From: Icerya purchasi | Taxonomy: Eukaryota; Arthropoda; Insecta; Hemiptera; Monophlebidae | Length of the DNA stretch: 64,000 bases | Assembly: GCA_039619475.1 (NCBI GenBank) | Contig: CM077116.1 | Location: 457,497,576 to 457,561,575, forward strand | Direction: 5' to 3' | Shown: in pieces, positions 1 to 11,600 of the stretch | Position numbering within the stretch: position 1 is the stretch's first letter | Layout of the letters: each line of letters starts with the position of its first letter | Position numbers and translations under genes: made by a program | Notes under the pieces: model-generated | What the model saw: only the letters and a program-made list of their open reading frames with translations | The model's database searches: none | Told to the model about the DNA's origin: nothing

Positions 1-31
1 CCCTCCTGGCTCATCGGCTGGCGACGCCATG
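1..31 (-). mobile_element. hAT-like MITE end (partial, cut by the window edge)
   Basis: The first 31 bases are the reverse complement of the left end of the element at 8971-9237: both contain GGCGTCGCCAGCCGATG. The end here reads CATGGCGTCGCC on the minus strand and abuts a TA repeat. Only this terminus lies in the window, so no target duplication can be checked. The family assignment rests on the second copy. Confidence 0.55.
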
Positions 32-329
32 GTATATATATATATACAACTCGGCCATTTTGGCCTCACAAAGAGCTGTTCCCCTTGACCCCACTTGTTT
101 ACATTTCTGTCTCTTTCTCTTCTATACTTTGTATAAAATGATCAAAATTTACAACATAATTCTAAATCGGTTCATATGAATGTAATAACATAATCACAAA
201 AATCCTATAAAATATAACAAACGTTACATAAAATTGGGACATTTTTCGTTACATAAAATTAGGACATTTTTTTGGGACATTTTTTCTAATGGGAGGTAGC
301 CTAAGAATGACGTTGTTATTAATATATAT

Positions 330-366
330 GCGTGCGCGTGCGTGTGTGTGTGTGTGCATGTGTGTC
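330..366. repeat. GC/GT dinucleotide microsatellite
   Basis: A run of alternating GC and GT dinucleotides follows a short TA run. It creates a spurious open frame rich in Cys and Val; no gene is supported. Confidence 0.9.
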
Positions 367-1069
367 TATTATCATGAAATATATTTATTTATAAATAGTC
401 TACTAAAGCATTTTAGTCAAATATTGAATATGCAATATAACATTACAACAAAAACAAATAAAAAACCGTCGTTTCTATAGAATTCATCAAAATTTCAATT
501 TTCTTTTCTTTTATCAAAAATTGAAAAGAAATATATTTATTCTGAATTTTGGTCTATTTAATTCGAACAGTTATTATTTCGCAGACATTTGGAGGGGGGA
601 TCCTGAAAACTTCCCTTAGATACGGTCCCGCATCAAATAATAACAAAATTACAAAACTTATAACCGTCAGATTCCGCATTTACCTGTTAGATCTTGTTTA
701 ACCTATATATAGATATGATATATTTTATAAAAAAACAAAAAAAGTGATTTTATTGTGTCACATTGAAAATCTCTGATATACATCTCCCGATTTTTGAATA
801 GCTAGGATAGAAGACCAGTATTGTAGGATCACTTTTCAGACTTATCTTTGATTTTTGTAATTTGTATATTTAACACTTAATGTTTGTGGTTACACCAAAA
901 AAATTATTGCATTATTAATTGACAAAAATTTAAGAAACACTTGAAAACTTATTTTTCCATTGATGGTGAATAAATTTTAATTTTTATTCTCTACTAACTT
1001 TATCAATCATTTCAAGAATTCCGTTACACTAACAGATCTGAAACAAGCAATACAGATTATACATCTAAC

Positions 1070-1231
1070 CAATGGCGTAGCGTGGGCTTTCGCCGCCTTG
1101 GGCCGACCGGATATTTGCCACCCCCTTTATGTTAGAGATAAGATTTTTTGATTTTTGATTTCCGCCGTCCCTTTTCGTATGCCGTCCGGGGCCATGGCTC
1201 CCTCTACTCTCTCTCCCCTGCTACGCCATTG
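1070..1231. mobile_element. hAT-type MITE, 162 bp, with 8-bp target duplication
   Basis: The terminal inverted repeats are CAATGGCGTAGC at the left and its exact complement GCTACGCCATTG at the right. They are flanked by the direct repeat CATCTAAC at 1062-1069 and 1232-1239. An 8-bp duplication and termini beginning CA are typical of hAT transposons. The GC-richer interior has no coding potential, so this is a non-autonomous element. It sits about 1.3 kb upstream of POLR1E. Confidence 0.85.
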
Positions 1232-1239
1232 CATCTAAC

Positions 1240-2570
1240 CGAACTGAATAATAACCAAATATTATGAAATACTGTGATATAAACGTCAAAATATTGTATA
1301 CTATTAAAGGAACAATTGTGACTTTATAAAAAAGAATATAAATAACTTAATAACTAGGGATTGCCTCGTTCATATATTGATATTATAACTGTACCGTTTA
1401 GTAATTTTATATATAACGTCAAAAAACAAATTCAGAAAAGCGATCTGGAGATACTTGTAACATAAACAAAGAGATATACAAATAATGCAGTAGAATTAAC
1501 GGTAAAGGCTTCCCATAAAAAAAAGCAGAGAAAGAAGATAAGAAAACCGTCCGGTCTTCTTTTAGATAGTGTACATATGTAGTTCGAGTTCGCAGAAACA
1601 TATTAGCATGTTAAACTGCCTTTTGATTGGTCTGCAGCCTTCACATATGTCAATTACAGAAAGATAGAATGGTTCTCCTAGTGTCTTTCAGTATGACATA
1701 TCCACTTATGAAAAAAATACAACTCCGTTACTTTACCTATATATCTCTATAAACACAAACAGTTACATACAATAAAATCTTTTTAATAATTTCAACTTTT
1801 CTCCAAACATATAAACATCGCTATTTTTGTTCAATTAAATCTTATAAGTGATAAATATCAAAGTGATTACTATTTGACAAAATAATAATATGTAATTAAA
1901 TATATAACAATGTACAACAGATTCTTGTAAATTATATCACCACTAATATATTCTTATTTAAAAATAGTAATTCAGTCTCACATAAATATCAATAAATTTA
2001 CTTTATCCCACAATATCGCGATGTTTGATATATCTGGGGAAAAGTTCGAATAACTAAAAAAATTTAACATTTTACTGCTTGTTATCACTTGTCGTCCACT
2101 GGTCGGTATATTTTCTAAGTAAAAAAGGGGATCATTAAAATTAATCCACATAATCAAAAATTCGGCATAAACAGGTATAAAAAACATGCGCGACGAACAC
2201 ATAATCTCCTTTTTCAAAATCAGTAATAAATAAATTGAAAAGAAATTCCAACTGATTAAACAACTACTTTCGTATTTTATTATTATTAAGAGAAACTAAT
2301 TTATATTTTTTTATTTACATCTCATTCGATTATTTCAGATAGATAATTCAATTTAAAAAAACTAAAAATATAAATTTTTAACGTATGGTCTTTAAGTATT
2401 GAATTTAAGTTGATTAATAAATTATAGTACAATATTTTGAATACTATACACTGTTAACACTGTCGAATTGATTATTGCCGGTTCGGTGTGGTTTGTTTGA
2501 TTAATAATTTTCGAGAAGTTTTATAGTTTTAGTTTTTAAATTTATGACTAAATGTTAATTCCAACTAAAA
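1240..2570. other. POLR1E upstream region
   Basis: AT-rich sequence with no supported gene. A five-codon upstream ORF (ATG at 2543, stop before the POLR1E start) lies just before the POLR1E start codon. No TATA box or initiator can be assigned with confidence, and the transcription start is unknown. Confidence 0.5.
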
Positions 2571-2649
2571 ATGGAAGAAATAAATAATTTACCTCTTACC
2601 GAAACTATAGAAACTGTTGTTGAAAGTTGTATTATAAAGCCAATTCTTG
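2571..2649 (+). CDS. POLR1E: POLR1E coding exon 1
   Basis: Begins with ATG and encodes MEEINNLPLTETIETVVESC and six further residues. It ends after the first base of codon 27 at a strong donor, GGTAAGTT. An upstream ATG at 2543 is closed by a stop within five codons, so 2571 is the likely start. Confidence 0.8.
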
Positions 2650-5600
2650 GTAAGTTAAAAGTATTAATTATGTTTGTTGGTAAAATTTTAAATAAAATAT
2701 ATTTAAAAAAATGTACTATTTCAGATTAATTATTATACGTTTTCTGTTGTGTAGTTAACTGCGAACATAGCGGAGTTTTATTAGACCATAATTCCATTGA
2801 AAAATGCGAAATTCTCTGGAATAAAAACAACTCAATGATCCCAACTGTGACCACCAAAAAATTTGGAAAAATTTATACCGGAGAAGAGCAATCAAATCCC
2901 GACTTATGTAATAATTTTTTAATTTTACGAAACAAGAAGTCACATAAAGTAAGTAACTTGAAATGCATTATTTTCAGAACCTCAACAATTTTTTTTATAA
3001 TTTTATGTACCAAAACAAACTTGTATATTTCTCTTCGTACTACAGGAATAAATTTTATGAAAGGAGAATCTTTTTATCCTTTTTTGCTAAAAAAAAAGTT
3101 CCCTTATAAAATTTTAATCTTGCAAATTATTTTGCTTTAAAATTTTAGATTTATTATTTTACTTTAATTATATAGTATTTTCTGTGGTACATGAACAAAA
3201 TTAGAAAACACTCACCATAAAGCTGAATTTTTCATTTTATAAAGTTAATCACAATTCTAAAATCAAAGAAAAAAATAGATTTTTTAAAAGATAGGCATTT
3301 TAGTTTGTAATTTCAACGAGTATACGTTGTGTAGTAACTTATTTGATTCATCAGAAGAAATATTAAAATATTTTTAATGCTTTTTTTATATATATATTAA
3401 AATGATGGTTCGCTTATCACTACTATCGTTTCGTTAATTATAATTTATCTTTTTTAAAAATATTTGGATAAGATGGTAGATTTTTATCGTTCAGAAAATG
3501 AAAAATTCGAAATATGTATACATGTTTGGTTCTGAAAAATCTGTATTGAAATTGAGCACTATTTATTTTTAGACTGCAATAAAAAAGAACACTAAACAAA
3601 TAATTATTTAAAATCCTCAATTTTTACTCTGTTATTGCAAAAATAAAATAGTTAATTTGTAACTTAAAAAATGTTAGTCTACTGTTTCTTAAACATTAAA
3701 ATGATTATTTTTAATTAAATTTTATTTCAATTATTTTAAAACTTTTTTAGTAGTTAAAAACATAAAAGTTCATTATTTGGATCTCATAATTTTTGAATAA
3801 TCTTAAAACAGTTAAAAAATATATATAAAATCTAAATAAACGAAATAATTTTATAATTAACAGTATCTGATTATTTTGTTAAGCTCTGAATGTAAACAAA
3901 TAAGGTTATCTGATTTTCATTAGTCCATATCTTTATTAATTATTTAAGGGGCACCACTAGTGTGACCGGCTAAAAAAAAAGGTAATTTTCGGGAATTTTT
4001 TTAATGAATACTGCATCGATTGTTTTGAAATTTTCAGGCTATATTTATACATATTTAAAGTTAACATTACAATTCTTTTAGAATAAAAATCTTCAATTTT
4101 TCGATAGTTATTGGCTATTTCCCCAGCTTCTAAAAAAAAAAAAGTTGCCCCACTGCTGCACTGATTGTGCCCTTCGCAATGCCTGAAATCGAAAAAAAAA
4201 AAAAAGTTAAACTTGAAGATATTACCTATACAATGACCCAAGATAGAAAAAAAAAATTTAATTTAAAAAATTGGCGGAGTTTTGAAAAAAAATTCTAAAT
4301 TTTGCTCAAAAATTTGATGATTTTTGGCATGCCAAAATTACAATTTTTATGCAATTAAAAAACTGAAGGATCATTGTATAGAGAAAAAAGTACTAAATAT
4401 GATAAAATAAGAATCACGTCGATCGGATGATTTGTTATGGAGTTAGAACTGCAGCAAATTTATAAAATGCAGTTTTGAGAAAAACGTGTTTAAAGATAGA
4501 AGTAGTGATTTCATTGTTACAGATACCTAGAACTAATCTGTTATTCCAGAGACATGTAATACACCTTCCTCTTCTTCGAGCTGTGCCTGCTGGGCTGCTG
4601 AAGCTCTCCTGAGAGCTGAACGACCGTCTTTCGAGGCAGCCAAGTAACGATGATCAGCTCTGGGTAGCCTCGTTTGGTCTCTTTCAGCAGCATAGTCCTT
4701 ATTGCTCCCATTACACTCAAAATTTTCAAAACCATCATTGAAAATGGAGACAGCAAGGTAATTAGATAATTCGATGGTTTTAAAGCCACGGAGATGTTTT
4801 GGAACAAAATGCCACAGCAAACCATTATAACTTTCGTTATTATTTTATGTATTATTTCCCTTACATCTGTCAAGACACTCGTGTCTAGTCAAGTCACATT
4901 GGCTTCAGAGCTTCTTGAACTTTTAGATCAAATGGCTAATAATTGTGCTTGAACTCTAGTTTTTCTACAGGATCCAATAATCCTTTATATGTAGCACTAC
5001 CACGATCGCCAATATACCTCATGTATTTCACTTCATAATTATCAATCAAGCAACTGAACATTTCTTTTATGCTATCGACTTGCATGTTTGAAGCCGATAC
5101 AGTGTGTGATTTACATCACAATCAGCATGCTATGAGAGCTATTCTTCATAATTTTCAGAATCGCTATTTTTTTTTTCCTCCGAAATTCACAACTCTGACA
5201 GTATGTAGATTTCGCACACAAATCGAACGACAATTACAAATATCAGACACGAATAACAAATGTGCTGCCGCTAACATAATGTTACGTCTTATTACGCTAA
5301 CAAACCTATTCATGTGAGAGACGTTCAAAAAGTAAGTTTCCTACCCTTGTAAAACCGGTTAGAATAAACTTGCGAGAGGAGACATGATCTCATTTTGTAG
5401 CTACAATATTCAAGTTTAAACCACTATAAACCGCAATACTGTATGTTTTTTCGTTTTTGAGTTACGTGAATTAATCATGAGTGAAATTCTGAAAGTTGCC
5501 GCCGACTACGAGGTGCGCTCAGTTATTCGCTTTTTAAACCATAAAACAATAGCATCAATTTCAATCGACGAATAGTGGAAGTTTATGATCCTGTGATGAG

Positions 5601-8600
5601 TGTTCAACATGTTCATAAATGGCGCCGTGAGTTCCGAGGAGGTAGAACGAATGTAGAGGACGAGCAACGGAGCAGCGGACCATCTGTAATCTTAGACGAA
5701 CTTGTGCGAAAAATCGAAGAAACTGCGATCCGATCACCGCCAAACCATTTTCGATCTTCTTGACCAGTTTCTGAGTGTGTCATGAGGTACCATGCAAAAA
5801 AAATTCGAGACCAACAAGAGTTGGAAAATTTCGTTCTTACCTGGTTACAAAATTTGGCGGCAAGTTTCTAAGTTAATTTCTCGACTCGACAAATGCTTAA
5901 ACTTAAACGATGAATATGTGAAAAGGTAAATAAAAGTATGCTGAATTCAATGCCGGTGTTCGTTTTTTTTGCAAGAAACAAAAAATCGATTTTTTGAGTC
6001 TTACACTAGTGGTGCCCCTTAAATAAGTTAAATGTCTAACGATTTTACCGTATCACTACTGTTTTTTAATACTGCATTAGAACTGTAATTTTAGTTCCAA
6101 ATGAAGAAGCCTTATGTTTATTTGGTAATTCCAGTTATAATACCATCTATTAAAAGTATCTAATTAGGAGTATTAAATAATTGGAATCAGTTTTTAAACT
6201 GTCTGTTATTATTTAAGTAGACATACTAATGTTCTGTATTTTATAAAATAAAGTAATTCCAAGCGACGAGGAAACAAAGGCAGTCAAAGTTTCGAACTTT
6301 GAGGGGGATTTATAAGTCAAAGAAAAATAAATCAATATTATGCTCAGGAAAAATGGCATGTAAAAGTCAAAATTATTTATTTAATAGCCATAAAAATATG
6401 AATTATCCAATAATAAAACAGTGATGCCTGTAGACTTACCGTTTTTTTTTTAATTTTTCCGCTGTAGAAGAAATGTTTATATTTAATTTCCTGTTAAGTA
6501 TTGAAAGCGCTAGAAATCTATTAATCATCAAATTTCTAAATACAGTACAAAAATATGACTACTCTTAATCATTATATATTACCTATTTTAAAAAATTTCA
6601 ATTTAATGCTTATTTATCAGCTTCGTATATTAAATTCAACTGACAAACGAGAATTACTTGAATTATATCAGTTTTATAAAAATTTATAAGAAATGCGATA
6701 AACATTTAACATGCGATTATATGTACGATATGATTATTTATTATATTTAAATTACAGTTAAAAATTAATTGCACTCATGATTATTTTATAAATAGTGTCT
6801 TGTGCCTACACTTTGATCAAGATGAGAAATTAATAAAAGTAATTAACCATAACCAAATTAATAGTTTTGTTGACAACAGATTTTAATGGGGCTTAATATT
6901 TCAGATGCATACTAAGTACTACTATTTCGGTAATAATAAAACGAAAATTTATTTTATTATTCTACTATTCCGAGTGTAATATTTAAATAATGTTGCTACG
7001 AAGCAGTTGAATGACAAAGAAATATTTCGAAATAAAGTATAGTTAAGACAGACAAAACTAAGAGCAAACGTTATAATCAGAAAAAATTACGACATTGAAT
7101 TTTGAACAATTAAACGCTAAATTCTACTTCCTGGTTATCTTAAATCATGTTTTTACACTTTTTGCGAAAATCTGTATTAATTTGTCATCTGTATTTATAA
7201 TTTTACAATTTGTGTTGATAATATTAACAGTAATTTGTTCAATAAAGAATCTTTCAACATCCTGTTTGTTAATTTTCTTTATTAAAAATATGCTGATAAA
7301 GCAATGTACCTTCCTAAATTCTATTATCTAAAATTAAAATTCAAGAATACAATAACATTTATTTTAATAAAAAATGCCTGAAAATGAATGTAATACTAAA
7401 ATATGCAACAATGAAAATAAAAAACAAATCTCCAGTGGCAATAAAAACCAAAATACAAGCTGAAAAATCATAGATCAAAATGAAATAAACCATTTATATA
7501 ATAAAAAGAATAAAAACAATTTACAAATTTTAAAAGTACATTTACATTTAGCAAATAACATAAATTATGAAATTCTAAATTTATATTTTGAAAAAATAAA
7601 TAAAATTAAATCAATTATCAATCAAAAACAAGAAATATTAAACAAAAAATTAGATACTTTAAAGAAACAACAAATAATAGTAAATTTGATTTTTATCCAA
7701 GAACTGTAAACTTAACTGTCATACAGTTTACAAATGATGAGGTGAACATTTTAATAACCTATGTTATAAATGCAATTTAAACACATTTAATAAAAAACAA
7801 TATGAAAATTTAGTAACTGAAACTGAAAGTGCAGTTCAAAAATTACCAATAAATGATCAAACTATTATTAGAGCGGAAGCAACACATCCCATTTTGGATA
7901 TTATAAAGAAAAATAAAATAATTAAAGATCATTTAAAAGTACAAAAAACCATTAAAAATATAAATAATAAACTAAACCATGAAAATGCATTAACTGTTGA
8001 AGCTGACAAAGGAAACAGTGTAGTTATAATAAATAAAATAGAACTTATTCAAAAAACTGAAAAGTTCATAAAAGTGATAAAAATTGATCCTACAAATAAA
8101 TATCAGGCAAAAATTAGAAGAATAATAAAAGAATCGGATTTGATAATAAATAACAATGATTCCAAATTCTTTATAAATATGAATCCAAAACCGCCAACAC
8201 TAAACCGACTATTAAAAATACATAAACCTGATGTACTAATAAGACCTTTAGTAAATTATACAACTGCTCCTGGATATAAATTAGCCAAATTTATAACTAA
8301 TATATTAAAAAAAATATGTAATCAGAAACAGACAAAATGTATTTGAAAAATTTCATAACATAACTACAAATAATAGAACAAAAATAATTTCTTATGATAT
8401 ATCTAATTTATACATTAATATACCAATAAATGAGACATTAGCGATAATTGAAAAATCAATAACAAAAGTTTAAAATAATAATATTTATAATAACCAACTA
8501 TTTAACAAAATAAAAATAGTCATTGAACAAAATTATTTTACTTTTAATAAAGTTTCATGTACTCAAAATAATGGTTTAAGTGTGGGTTCCCCTCTATTAA

Positions 8601-11600
8601 GTATTTTGAGTGAAATATTTTTACAGCATTTAGAAGAAAGATATATGGAAAACTTAATTAAAAAATATAACATAAAATTATATATTAGATATGTGGATGA
8701 TACTTTAATTATTTTTGACGAAAATAATAGTAATACTGAAAATAACATTTTAAATGATTTCAATAAAATACATAAAAACATACAATATACTATGGAAAAA
8801 GAAGAAAACAATAAAATAGACTTCTTAGATATCATAATAACCAAAACAAATGATAAATTAAAGTACAACATATATAGGAAACAAACAACCACTGACACTA
8901 TAATAAATAAAACATCAAACCATCCTAATCAACATAAACATTCATACTTCATATATGCTATAAACAGATTCAAAGGCGTCGCCAGCCGATGGGCCGGGGG
9001 GGGGCAAGATGATAGAAAAAGGATATGAGTTATAGAAAAAATAAAATTTGTAAGTTGTAAAGGCTTAATATTTTATTAAACGAGAATAACATCTTAATTA
9101 AAACATAATTTTCGTGGGTTTCTGGCAAATTATTCATGATTACACGCCTATGAATACTCATTATGGCCAGTTGATTAAAAAGTTTCAAGGCTCCAGGGGG
9201 GGCAGCTGCCCCCTGCCACCCGGTGGTGACGCCCATGAACAGATTAATAAATACCCTTATGAATTCAAATAAAAAGCAAAATAAAATAAAAATATTAAAA
9301 GCAATTGCAATAAATAATGGTTAAAATGAGCAAATAATAGAAAAATTAATAAAAAAAAATAAAATAAAAATTCAAATATAAACAAAAAAATAATACTAAT
9401 AGCAAAAATGGATGGGTAACTTTTACTTTCATAAATAACAATATAAACAAATTAAGTAATTTATTTAAAAAACAAGGATTCAATAATCTAAAAAATAAAA
9501 TGATCAACATAAATAAATGAAATAATAATATATATGAAAATAGTGGTATATATAAAATGAACTGTAATGATTGTGAGAAAGCATACATCGGTCAAACAGG
9601 TAGAAAAATTAAATGTAGATACCAGGAGAATATTAGATCATTTAAAAATAATGAAATAGAAAAATCCACTTATGCTGAACATTTAATAAGAAATAAACAT
9701 ACATTCATTAGAAAAAACGGTCACTGCCTTAGCTACATATAACAAAGGTAACATCATGATCATAGCTGATAATTATTATTATAAATAAACACAAAATTAA
9801 TATATTAAACGGCTATATACCAAATAATAATAATCCACCTTTTAATATTAAACTTTAAAAAATCTTTTAATATTTATATTTTATATTTATACTATTTAAA
9901 TGTTTAATATAATCCTTAGATATTTATTGTAGTCTATGTACATCATCTTATTCTAACAATTACAATATACCGACTTTAAATTGTTGATTTATACTATACA
10001 AAACCGTTTTATTTCCTGTTTGACTTCAGTGTGATTTAGAATTTGTTTCTGATCACACATAGTGAGTTGTGTTCTTAGCTGATGATGGGTTATACCCGAA
10101 AACGTTTCTAAGTAAGCCTTCATTTTATTCTTAAATTTGTTTGTTATATTTGTATTTGTAATAAATTACTATATTTTAGTAATTTATTTTATTATATTGT
10201 TTTAGTTTCTTTAACATCTGTAATTCATATTAAATTCGGAAAATGCAGTTCGTTTTGTACGCAGAAATATATTTAAATTTTAATTTAAAAAAGAAATTTC
10301 GATTGAATTTTATGTTATGTATGACAAAAGTGAGAAAGACAATATAATTTCTACTTTTTAAAACACAAAATTGAAATATTTGTGAATAAAAAAGTTTTGT
10401 TAAGTTCGCTTGTTCTCGTTTGGCTGCTGAATATATAATGTAAAATATTTACTTTTATAAATATATCGTACATATAATTTTAAAAAAAAAAAAACTTTTA
10501 GCTGACGCTGCAATCGAACGCACGCTTACTCACTACTATTACTGTAATTGTGCGCTTAAGCTACAATTTTATTTCATATACATTTCATTCCATAGTTATT
10601 ATACTATATTACTTATAATGAATAATTTTTTTAAATTTCAATCCCATGTGTTTTACGGTTTTATTCAGTGCCCCCCCCCCCCCCCCCAAAAAAAAAATTA
10701 ATTACTTTTGTGTGTAAATAAATCCACGCCTGTTTGTTAATATTTATGTATATCGAAAAGTAAATGCCTCAATAACAAACGAAGATAAGTATAAAATAAT
10801 TTACTTTAATGAATTAAAATAAATACCTATTTTAGAAACGTTTTCGAGCACAGGCAATTACCAGCCAACAATACAAAGTGTACTCGAGTAAAATTAAAAA
10901 TACAAACACTGCAAAGAAATATTGGGACTAGATGTGTTTATATAGGGAAATAATAGGCGGATGGCAGAAGACCACAATCAAAGGCAGAAAATTATTTACA
11001 AATAAATCAAAAACAGTAATTCACAAATAATAACGTATTTAACGGACAAAATATTCAAAATATAAATTATGATTATACACAGAACAAAAATTGAAAAGAA
11101 GTTGTTTTATATTAAAAAGGGGATTATTATTATTCGGTATTTCATAATTTAAGAGATTATTTTTATATCTATTTATGTAATAATTTTCAGCTATATTTAT
11201 TAAATTTCCTTTATAAGAAGCCAAGACTGTCACCTTATTTTCCTGTGAATTATGTTTGTTTATTTTTTATTAGATATTAGGCGTGTGTAGATTTATCGAT
11301 TTCGTTATTGTTCTTTATGATTTGAGTACACTCTATATTGTTAGCTAATGATGGACCGTGCCTGAAAACGTTTATGAAATAAGTATTTATTTTAATTTAT
11401 TAATGTAAATTATTTTATACTTATTTCCGTTTGTTCCGAGGTATTTATTTTTTTATATTTATAATTATTTTCAAAAAAAAACAAAAAAAAACCAGTATTG
11501 GTAAAATAATTTGTGATAATAATTAAAATTCACTTGTTAAACTCAACTAAATAATTCTTTATTTAAACCCTAATTGAAAATTGAAATTTTTAAGGAAAAT

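Larger units (their letters stand above)
3948..6018. mobile_element. 2.07 kb TIR DNA transposon at TTAA, degenerate and composite
   Basis: Both ends carry the 16-bp inverted repeat GGGGCACCACTAGTGT. TTAA flanks both sides (3944-3947 and 6019-6022), as for piggyBac-type insertion, although the G-rich ends are not the usual piggyBac terminus. Matching bases continue a little outside TTAA, so the exact boundary is open. The interior holds A-rich sequence, a minus-strand transposase-like fragment (4533-4873) and a mariner remnant (5319-5945). No intact transposase of its own is visible. It lies in POLR1E intron 2. Confidence 0.75.
7378..10112 (+). mobile_element. Penelope-like retroelement (PLE-1), degenerate, split by a hAT MITE
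   Basis: Along the + strand are an N-terminal coiled, Lys/Asn-rich region from 7378, the Penelope reverse transcriptase in broken frames (7894-8970), a 267-bp MITE inserted in the coding region (8971-9237), a GIY-YIG endonuclease segment (9539-9742), a C-terminal tail and a hammerhead-like motif (10074-10112). Several stops and frameshifts make it inactive. Its AT-rich codon use resembles the surrounding DNA and suggests age. It lies sense-oriented in POLR1E intron 2. Confidence 0.85.
10763..11450 (-). mobile_element. Second Penelope tail (PLE-2) flanked by inverted repeats
   Basis: The minus frame 11233-11039 encodes VLASYKGNLINIAENYYINR and PNNNNPLFNIKQ, the C-terminal tail also seen in PLE-1. 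It is bracketed by about 100-bp inverted arms (10763-10865 and 11335-11450) that share AAGTATAAAATAATTTAC and the ACGTTTTC/GAAAACGT box. Each arm contains a degenerate hammerhead-like motif in opposite orientation. Inverted terminal copies are a known oddity of Penelope-like insertions. Confidence 0.7.

Noticed and set aside
289..480. 63-codon open frame with Cys/Val repeats
   Set aside because: It is produced by the GC/GT microsatellite and has no domain or conserved start context.
2710..2754. Alternative POLR1E exon 2 acceptor at TTTCAG|ATTAAT
   Set aside because: It would put a stop codon immediately after the junction. The acceptor at 2754 keeps the frame.
8563..8898. Minus-strand 111-codon hydrophobic frame
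   Set aside because: It is the antisense shadow of the Penelope reverse transcriptase. The + strand carries the YVDD box.
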